Source: Anthonomus grandis grandis (taxonomy: Eukaryota > Arthropoda > Insecta > Coleoptera > Curculionidae). Taken from it: DNA of 64,000 nt. Numbering within the stretch: the stretch's first letter is position 1; the number at the start of each line of letters is the position of its first letter. Shown here one piece after another: positions 56,240 to 64,000 of this stretch. A program made the translations under genes and the position numbers. The notes under the pieces were generated by a model. That model made no database searches and had not been told where the DNA came from. It saw only the letters and a program-made list of their open reading frames with translations. The DNA is taken from the NCBI RefSeq assembly GCF_022605725.1, contig NC_065554.1, forward strand, positions 26,865,100-26,929,099, given 5' to 3'.

Positions 56240-57780
56240 GAAATTAAACTTCAACTGCCTGGAACGAGTAAAAATGAAACTTCAACTGCCTGAGAAGAAT
56301 ATTAACTGCTTGAAAATTTATTGGTCCTTCGAGCCGATTTTTTTTTCTGATAGAATTTAAAGAAAAATTTCAGATTTTTAGACAACGACAAAGCAAAAAC
56401 TTTCCGAAAAAAAATACTAAGTGTCTAAAATGAGTAAATGACTTAAAACTTTTGAAAAATTAAGAAATTTGAAAGAAAACTGGAAGTCTGGAAGAATTGA
56501 GAAAGTGGAACTTAATACCTAGAAAATATATTAATGAAATAAGAATATGGCTTCAAATCTCGAAAGGAAAAGATATTCCGTTACATGTCAAAAGAATAGG
56601 AAATGGTTTCAACTGATGAAAGAAAAAGTAACTTTCGTTGCCCTAAGAAAATACTTTTATTGCTCTCAAGAAGCAATGGCTTCAATGTTTAGAAAAAATA
56701 ATAAAATAAGTTCAAATACCTAGAAAAATTATTCAATTGCCTGAAAAAAATTGCAAAAAACTGAAAAACGAAATGTTATATTAAATACCTCAAATAAAAG
56801 TGATCGTTACTTGAACATAACCATGAAAGAGTTTAAATGCAAAAAAAAATATTAAAACTGTTACACCCCATAGTTCCAATATAAATAGAAACAACGAATT
56901 TAACGGGACACATTTTATGATAACAAACAAATTTTAAACGCTTTTTTTTGTAGAGAATCCACTTTCCGGACCATTTGAGTCAAATAAACTCCTTTTTAGA
57001 GGGCTTTTAACGTGAACTCCCTATAAACACATGATGCCTCCTTTAGAGCAATCAACTGGCAACTTCAAAGCGGAAGGTGTGTTGGCAAACTCCATTTTGG
57101 AGCCACTTTGATCCGGACTCCCTTTAGTCAATTTCTCATGGATTATTTTTTAACGAAAATAAAAGAAGTGCGGGATGAAAGAGGGTGCGACGCGAAAGAT
57201 GTAGTATGGAACACGGTTTTTCAGGTTAGGTAAGGATATAACACCCTATAGTTAACAATTTTTATTTTTACAGGAGTTAAAACCATATTCTTATTTTCTT
57301 CTAGGTAATTGAAGCCATTTTTTTCCCCGAAGGTGGACGTCTAGATAATAAATAAATATTTGTTTGCGTCAACTTTTAACTCTATTCAGTTGGATTACGA
57401 ACTCAGTTTTTATTCTCATATTATTGTCACTCTATCAAAGTTCCTACTTTGAGATCGTGCGACTTTATTCGTATCACATTTTGTTCCAGTAGAATCTCTT
57501 CATCTAGAATTCTTAATTCAACAAAAAATTTTACTATTCCTTTATCTGATTATGAAACTATTTTATGTAGGATTTTGTAACACAAAGGGTGTTTTAATTC
57601 CTCGTTGGGCTATGAACAAATTTTTTGGTGAGAGTAGTAAAATAAATTTTACGATGTTGCTGGAATATCAGTTATCTGTCCAACATTAAAGCTGTCTTTC
57701 TTTTGTCCATTCTATTCAAAGTCATTGAAAGGATGGATACTACACATGATGCTGCATATAATTTTCTTTATCTTATATAT
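56240..57780. other. Repeat-rich gene-free stretch
   Basis: Contains scattered ACTGCCTGG/ACTGCCTGA words (56260-56310, 56740) and one GGTCCTTCGAGCCGA (56322), both phrases dispersed over this half of the window. 56950-57130 is GC-richer. No gene. Confidence 0.4.
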
Positions 57781-57789
57781 GCTTACCTA

Positions 57790-59890
57790 ATTCTTCAATT
57801 GAAGATTACAGGTTCTTGCTTGACTATATCTCTGTTCTTAACTGTATACAAAACTAGAAAATTTTAATCATGGGTGATTTTAATATCAATATTAAGGGAC
57901 TTTTTGGCATTTTCTGATCTGTATCAGTTTAATAATATTTGCAATATACAGGATAATATTCTTGATCTGGTAATTGCTAATCTCTCATGCACTGTTGATG
58001 ATGGTGTCTCAATTGTCTCAGAAAATGCTTAACATCCCTCTATTGCTATATCATTTAGAGCAAAAGCCAATAGCAATTATACCTTTAATCCAAACTCCAA
58101 GTCTGAACTATAGTTTAAGAAGGGCTACATTTCCCACACTCTATCAGCTTATCTCTGAGGTTTAGTGGAATCATTATCCATGAATTTGGCAATGTTAATG
58201 GAGCAGTTTCCAGTTTTTATGATGTCTTTGGCAGGACAGTTCCTCGTTATAGATATCGAAAGAATAAGTATACTCTCCAAATTGTGGCAGATCTTAAGGA
58301 GAAATATAGGCTGCATAGTAGGTGGAAAAGAACTAAATCATTAGCTGACTATAATGCTTATAAGGCCTTGTACCTTTGTGTATACTTTTCAATTTGTCAC
58401 TGCATACTAGCACTTTTCCCAATATCTGGAAACAAGCAAATTTTTTGCTGTCTTTTGTCTTTAAGTCAGGAGACAGATATATGGTGGACAACTATCGCCC
58501 AATCACTAATTTGTCCAACTTTTCTAAAGCATTTGAGACCGCAATTTATAGCAATCTGTTTCATCAAATTAAACATCTTATCAGCATGGTTTTTTTCAGT
58601 GTAGATCAACAGTCACTAATCTAACATCATTTCTGTGGAACGCATATGAGACTATAAAGTGCAAATACCAACTTGATGTAATCTACACATTGGACCCTAG
58701 AATTCTTTCGAATGGGTTCTGGTGGACTTGACAATGGGTTTAGATTATCTAATTACATTGCCTCAAGTTGTGTCATCCGGGGCAGCAATCTTGCTCCATA
58801 TTTGTTTTTGATTTTTATCAATGACATTTCCACGAGTATAGGCAATGAGTTCCTACTATTTGCGGATGATATGAAGATTTTTTATCCTGTTAAGAGACGT
58901 TATGAATGGCGTGAAATTAAGAGACCTTTTTCTGCCAATTTCCTTGCTCAAAGATGAGATTGACATCAGTTACGTAATAAATGATACACACTTCAAGACT
59001 CCCTAATAAAATCACACCTACTGTATGCCTGGTTCTAGTATGGTTTCCTAAGTATGCAGTTGAACGATAATTTTACAATATATTAGTTTTAAGTTGGATG
59101 GTGTATACCCTGAGAGCGGTTTCAGTCAGCAGTTATTGCTTTGAAGGTTTGATGCACTGTCAAATTAATCAAATCAAATCAAATTGATGCTTTAGATCTT
59201 TTATCAGCTTTGAATTTTGCTCTTCCATACATCCATATAAGAAGACACAGTGTATTTTATCTTGACACTTTGGCCAAGAAAGAGCCCATATACAGTGACC
59301 GCCTAAAGTTCGACATGAGTTTGTAAACCGTTTTTGCTTTCTGCCTGGAAGTAAATAGGGATCAGTTTGAATACTTGATACATTAATAAGAGTTTTCACA
59401 GTTTATAACATTTTATCCTCCATTTTATCTTAATTTGTAAATAGACGCACTTACTTGCTTTCTTGTTGGTTAAATGTAAATATTTCTGAAACAGTTGAGT
59501 TTTGAGATAAGGTGTGTTATACGAAACTTGCTTGGAATTTCGCCTATATTTCATAAATGCAATAAAAAATATAGCATTCCATTTAAAAAAAATGACCGAT
59601 GACGTCATATCTTTTTTTTTGTTACACCCTATATACAAAAATTTATGTGAACTAATGCGCAACTTAAAATAAAAATCGACGGGTCCGAGCGTTTTCTCAA
59701 AAAATCATGTCTCTAATTTTTATCGAATTTATGCGGAACTTTAGGCGGTCACTGTATAGAGCATGCAATTGGTTCAATAATATTTAGCCAAGGATTGATG
59801 TTGATCTGTTTGGCATGACTTTAAATTATTTGAATTCTGTTATTTTTTGTTATTAGGATCTGTTCCCTGTTGGAGAATAAAACTCGGAAT
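57790..59890 (+). mobile_element. Decayed LINE with nested MITE
   Basis: A plus-strand jockey/CR1-like element in pieces: endonuclease MGDFNINIKG (57870), linker DLKEKYRLHSRWKRTKSLAD (58290), RT fingers NYRPITNLSNFSKAFE (58485-58540), palm RGSNLAPYLFLIFINDI and LLFADDMKIF (58780-58880), C-terminal part near 59200-59290 and again after the MITE (59757-59890). Many stops and frameshifts are present. The MITE at 59291-59756 interrupts the C-terminal region. Confidence 0.75.
59291..59756. mobile_element. MITE, 466 bp, TA-flanked
   Basis: Inverted ends TACAGTGACCGCCTAAAGTT and AACTTTAGGCGGTCACTGTA match over about 22 bp and are flanked by TA (59289-59290, 59757-59758). The interior has no coding remnant that I can name. 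Short inverted ends and a TA target fit the Tc1/mariner superfamily. Confidence 0.75.
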
Positions 59891-59924
59891 TTGAATACAT
59901 AAATTATATGTCCAGATTATTGGG

Positions 59925-59995
59925 GGCGAGGCTTTGGCTGTAGTCTTTTGTGATCTGTCAAAAGCATTTGACTATGTAAGTCACGACATATTCTG
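59925..59995 (+). pseudogene. LINE fragment with RT motif A
   Basis: An isolated frame reads GEALAVVFCDLSKAFDYVSH, the motif A region of a non-LTR reverse transcriptase. It is cut on both sides and differs from the LINE just upstream, so it is another element. Confidence 0.6.
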
Positions 59996-60690
59996 AGCTC
60001 ATTAAATATAAAAAACTTTATACAGGGTTGCTAGATTAGACGTTTTTTCCTAATTGTGCTATAAAACTTCCTTGTAAATATCTGAAAAGATGTAAAATTT
60101 CGATGATTTCTCATTTAAGCAAACTCAAAAAACAACGTATAAGATGATAGACAGTCACTAATTTGTAAAAAAAAAAACATTTCAAACTCCAGGTATATAT
60201 ACGTGAATAGCTGGGGGGCTTGATGGGGTGTCCCTATCCACCTATCCCCCCTCTCCCTCTTGCATAAAGTCATGAGTTCATTTCGTTTGATTGAAACCCG
60301 CTCTTATTCTTGTCTGTTTGAAAAAGGGCGCCGACTCATTGTTTTCCTCGCCTCAGACTCATGAATACTTTCATGGCTCCGGGCTCGAGATTAAGCGAAG
60401 AGTAATTGGACTTTTATTCCGGGGTTAGTACAGGAGTGATTTACATTTTTTTTTCTCACCTGTTTTCGTAAAATACCCAAGAAATACCTTTAGTCGCTTT
60501 ATTCACTACTCAATTAATCGTTGTCGGAATGGGGAAAGTAGTTTATTTATTTATTCTTAATTTTTTTTACTCCCTAGGAAAATTAGACGTGGTTAATAGA
60601 GGCATGAGAGAAAGTTGTGACGTCATAATGAGAGTAATTCTAAAATGCCTTACTTAATTTAACAAGCGCCATTTTGCTTGGAGCCATAAT

Positions 60691-60711
60691 ATAATAATAA
60701 TAATAATAACG
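60691..60711 (-). repeat. (AAT)n microsatellite, LINE-type tail
   Basis: Tandem ATA/AAT units followed by ACGTATATTATT resemble the tail at 6716-6734 (AACGTTTATT). It is probably the 3' end of a minus-strand LINE of the same family, of which little remains. Confidence 0.5.
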
Positions 60712-60809
60712 TATATTATTTGCCATAAAAATTACATAGAATAAAAACTTACAGGTGTGTTTAATAATGTAATAGTAATAATTATGGGGAAAAATTTTTT
60801 TATGAAAAA

Positions 60810-61200
60810 TTAAGTATCTGGGAGTGATTTTAGATGCTAACCTAAAATTCCATGCCCATGCAGACTACATTACAAGAAAATTTTCGAAAAAAGTAGGATC
60901 TGTAAAAATTCGTCTATGCAAACAAAATTACAGCTATACAAGGCCCTTGCACTTCCTCACTTACAATTCTGTTCTGCGCTGCTGTTTGGTTGCCTCAGTA
61001 TGAAGTGGACCAACTGGAAATAATACAAAACAGAGCTATGAGATTAGTATTAAAATGTGATCGTTATACTTCTGTTGCGTCTATGTTAAATGTCCTAAAT
61101 ATGTTATTTGTAAAACAAAGAATTATGTTTAATGTGTACTTGTTTACCTTTAAAATAAAGAAACGGCTACTACCGGAATATATTTGTCAAAAATAAAGAG
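60810..61200 (+). pseudogene. LINE reverse-transcriptase C-terminal fragment
   Basis: The plus strand reads YLGVILDANLKFHAHADYIT, then after a frameshift PQYEVDQLEIIQNRAMRLVL and VLNMLFVKQRIMFNVYLFTF, ending at a stop at 61196. This is the familiar C-terminal part of jockey/R1-type ORF2. Confidence 0.7.
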
Positions 61201-61209
61201 TATTTGAAG

Positions 61210-62870
61210 ATGTACATGAATACAGTAAAAGAAATCGTAGATTTTATTCTGGTAGATAGATGTCGAATTACTATTTTATTCAAGGGCTTAATTAACAATT
61301 CCCAACAAATAAAGAAAACTCTTCATAAATAGTGTTTATTTGAACTTTACATCCAAAGAAAATAGCAATTTTTTTAGGGTTTATTTTATGTTTACTAGAG
61401 AAATTTTACCTTTTTATAATCTAGAAATATAGGGCTACAACCTGATTATTTACAAATTCTTGTTCATTTTCTTGTTTAGGAAAAAAGCGCCTTCAAAGTC
61501 AAAAAATAATTTTTGGTCCAATTTTTCCAATTTGAATTCGATACAGGTCGTAACGCTTCTTTGAATGTTATGAAACTTTACGGATCGATTAGAGCTTACG
61601 TGAGACAGTGCGGTATAGTTTTTTGTTATTCTCAGCATACGGGAATTATTTTTTTAACGTTTAAACCATAAATAGAACTATAACCAAACTATACTATTCT
61701 AGTCCCTCTGACGGTCTAACGGTATCTTTGCGGAAATAATGACCTATACAAGTTATGTGTGTCTTCTCGAGATTTACAAATTTTATTAGGGGTTTGTTTA
61801 AAAAAAATGTTTTTTTTTTGGGAGAAAAATCAAAAAAACCTTAAAAAATTGCATTTTTTTAGTTTTTTTCTATAAAATTTTTATGGCGCAAAACTTAAAA
61901 AAATTTCATTCAAAATAATTAAACCTGCATTCTTTCCGAATCAAATGGCGTCTCAAGTTTAACGGTATCATTTATACAGGGTGAGCACTATTTATTTGAA
62001 AATATCCTTTTTCACACTTTTTTTTTCTAAATACTTCTAATAACTTTTTAGGGGCACCACCTAGAGCCAAATAGTTTATGGACGGTTTATAGCGTGTGAT
62101 GAGGAGAATGTTTTCCAATATTAACCGTACTTCTAGATAAAACCGTTTTTGAGTTATCAATCTTTGATTATTTTTCACTTTGAAAATTAATGGTGTGTGC
62201 TGTGGGCAATCCGAATATATCATTATCTTTTACCAAATCCTGTTCTTTTAGCCGTGATAATTCGGAAAAGTTTTGACGTTTTAGAATTCACCGTATATTA
62301 TTATATTTATAATTCATGCGACACAGTGGATCATACAAGGCATTTTGTTAGGCAAAAATTATAATGCAGTGGGTCCTAATGATAAAAAAAATTTAATCGG
62401 GATTTACTGTATCATTATTTTATGTGGGATTTTTTTGTTTTTTTGCCCGATTTAAATGACATTTGGTATTTGGGGTTTATTTAGGAAATAATTATTGATT
62501 TTTAATAAATTTTTGAAATATTGAGTTTTAGGATCATGTGACTATCACAACTTATTACATGCAAAACTTTTTCTTTAAAATTCTTCAAATCATCCTTTAT
62601 AGTCTGCACATCGATCTTAATAGCATTACTTTTCAGTTTAACCTCTTGCAACAGTTAAAAAGTTAACTTTTATAGTGTTGCTTGTCTGATATCTAATAAA
62701 TTTAGAACTTACGTAAAGGGATAAAATCTATTCAATCATTGAAAAAATGCCTTAAACGAAACAACCCCCTTTAACAAATTGAATAATAAATTGATACGGC
62801 AAGAGTAACTTAAGTAATACAATCTACCCTGCAATTTATCAATCTAAAAGTACCAAAAACCACCCTCCCG
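61210..62870. other. AT-rich stretch, one lone mariner-type end
   Basis: No gene. ATACAGGGTGAGCA at about 61976 looks like the left end of a mariner-type element, but a matching right end was not found, so no element is called. Confidence 0.4.
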
Positions 62871-64000
62871 AACCTCTTGACCTCATAAATTCTTCAATCA
62901 AGGAGGTCATTCGTAAACCGGACCCCATATATCTCCCAAGAAAAGCTCGTATATTTACCCTTACACATGTATGCAAAAGAATGCGGCTGTAAATCTTTGC
63001 AAAACCGGAAATGCCCGGACAATGGGACCGGAAGTGGCGGATATGCCCGGATAAGTTAATGTGCGGTATCAGGGAGGAAGCTTAGTAAAGAAACGACGAG
63101 GTATTTATGTCGTTTTGTATGAATAAAAATGGAGCTACTAAATCCGCGAGTGAGAAATTTAATCAACAAAACTCACTTGCGTATATAATCGAGATGACAT
63201 TTAGCCGGGGTTTAGAATATGTGCGATTTGCATTTTAATCACCGCTACGCTGGTGATGTCTCACTTTTACCGATGGATGTTCGGATGTTGCCCTCCCGTT
63301 TCTCTGGGTTGTGTTAATCAACTCGCGTTTTCAGTTCTCTGGGATTTGCCATGGGGTGATAATTAATTTTCTGCCAATTTTGCTTTGATTTTAAGGACTC
63401 GTCCGGGCTTTAAATCGCACCGGTGAATTAAGTATTTGTCTGGAACGGTAAATAATTAGATTTAATGCCTTTATGTAAGTTCATATAATCAACAAAATGC
63501 AACAAAAAAAGGTCGTTTTATCAAATCCGGAATAGCTGCTAAACGAATCCTAACCCCAAATAAAAACAGAGAAAAAAAAGGAATAAAATAACTTTAAATT
63601 ACGTCTATTGCGAGGCCAACCCGCCTTAACTTCCTGTTCTAATTTAAACAGCCCGTTTTCGGGCAATAAAAATGTACGCCTTCTGTGGCTGAAAAACGTC
63701 TTTTTATTTATTACCAAGGTACGCTCTGTTGAGTAGTAGAGCAGAGAAATTAATAAAAATTACTGAGATTATTTTTATGGGAACTAAAAGATCATCTTCT
63801 CTATTAGTCAGAACTTTGGTGGTTTTCTATTTTTGTGAACTATTGGACAGGGTCTGTATTTGTTAGGACCTCGATGGTTTCCTATTTAACGTACTGGAGT
63901 TTTTTTTTATTGTCAGAATGTCATTTGGGTTTTGTTCATGTAAAGCGTCCGAAAATTATCATGGTTTATTTTAATTTTGACGATTTTCCGGATATAGCGT
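62870..64000. other. Unique GC-richer DNA, possibly regulatory
   Basis: From 62880 to 63450 the sequence is non-repetitive and less AT-rich, with two ETS-like ACCGGAA words (63004, 63030) and CCCGGACAATGG / GCCCGGATAAG near them. No coding exon with splice sites could be supported. The rest to the window end is ordinary AT-rich DNA. Confidence 0.3.

Noticed and set aside
61976..62290. Possible mariner MITE starting TACAGGGTGAGCA
   Set aside because: No inverted right end or flanking TA pair could be located.

Overview
This is an insect nuclear window, AT-rich, intron-bearing and full of decayed transposable elements. The long-inverted-repeat mariners, jockey/CR1-like LINEs, PIF/Harbinger relic and Tc1 relic suggest a beetle, but that is inference. 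Only two genes can be named with confidence and both lie on the minus strand: ribosomal protein S4 (RpS4, 15.6-22.4 kb) and the zinc-responsive transcription factor MTF-1 (25.9-37.0 kb). A third minus-strand gene runs off the left edge; only its first coding exon (2866-3003) and a probable 5' UTR exon are visible.

Layout. 0-3 kb: LINE and Tc1 relics inside the first intron of the left-edge gene. 3.4-4.8 kb: its promoter area, with a triplicated CCAAT-rich segment. 6.3 kb: a hammerhead ribozyme of the Penelope/retrozyme type. 6.7-10.9 kb: a minus-strand LINE carrying two later insertions, a mariner (7357-9131) and a Harbinger (9728-10556). 11.7-12.2 kb: a foldback MITE. 12.9-15.1 kb: a nearly full-length DD41D mariner. 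15.6-22.4 kb: RpS4 in six coding exons. Introns 2 and 5 each hold a copy of one H/ACA snoRNA, and introns 3 and 4 each hold a copy of one C/D snoRNA; intron 4 has also absorbed a LINE. 22.4-25.9 kb: degenerate repeats. 25.9-37.0 kb: MTF-1, with five exons, six C2H2 fingers and a cysteine cluster. Intron 3 holds a LINE split by a mariner and by a Ty3/gypsy fragment. Intron 1 holds a 91-bp minisatellite.

37-64 kb has no recognisable host gene. It contains a 170-bp AT-rich satellite (38.05-41.32 kb), further copies of the 91-bp minisatellite sequence, several families of degenerate repeats, a heat-shock-like core promoter that is probably a solo LTR (48.9-49.2 kb), LINE relics, mariner MITEs and a few GC-richer stretches that could be conserved regulatory DNA.

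The two named genes share no pathway. RpS4 is a housekeeping gene with a pyrimidine-tract promoter that doubles as a snoRNA host. MTF-1 would drive metallothionein-type metal responses. The best candidates for something not yet described are the ribozyme locus, the duplicated intronic snoRNA pairs, the repeated TGTTGCCAAYAGCAG motif shared by the RpS4 upstream region and MTF-1 intron 1, and the satellite/minisatellite complex around the first MTF-1 exon.
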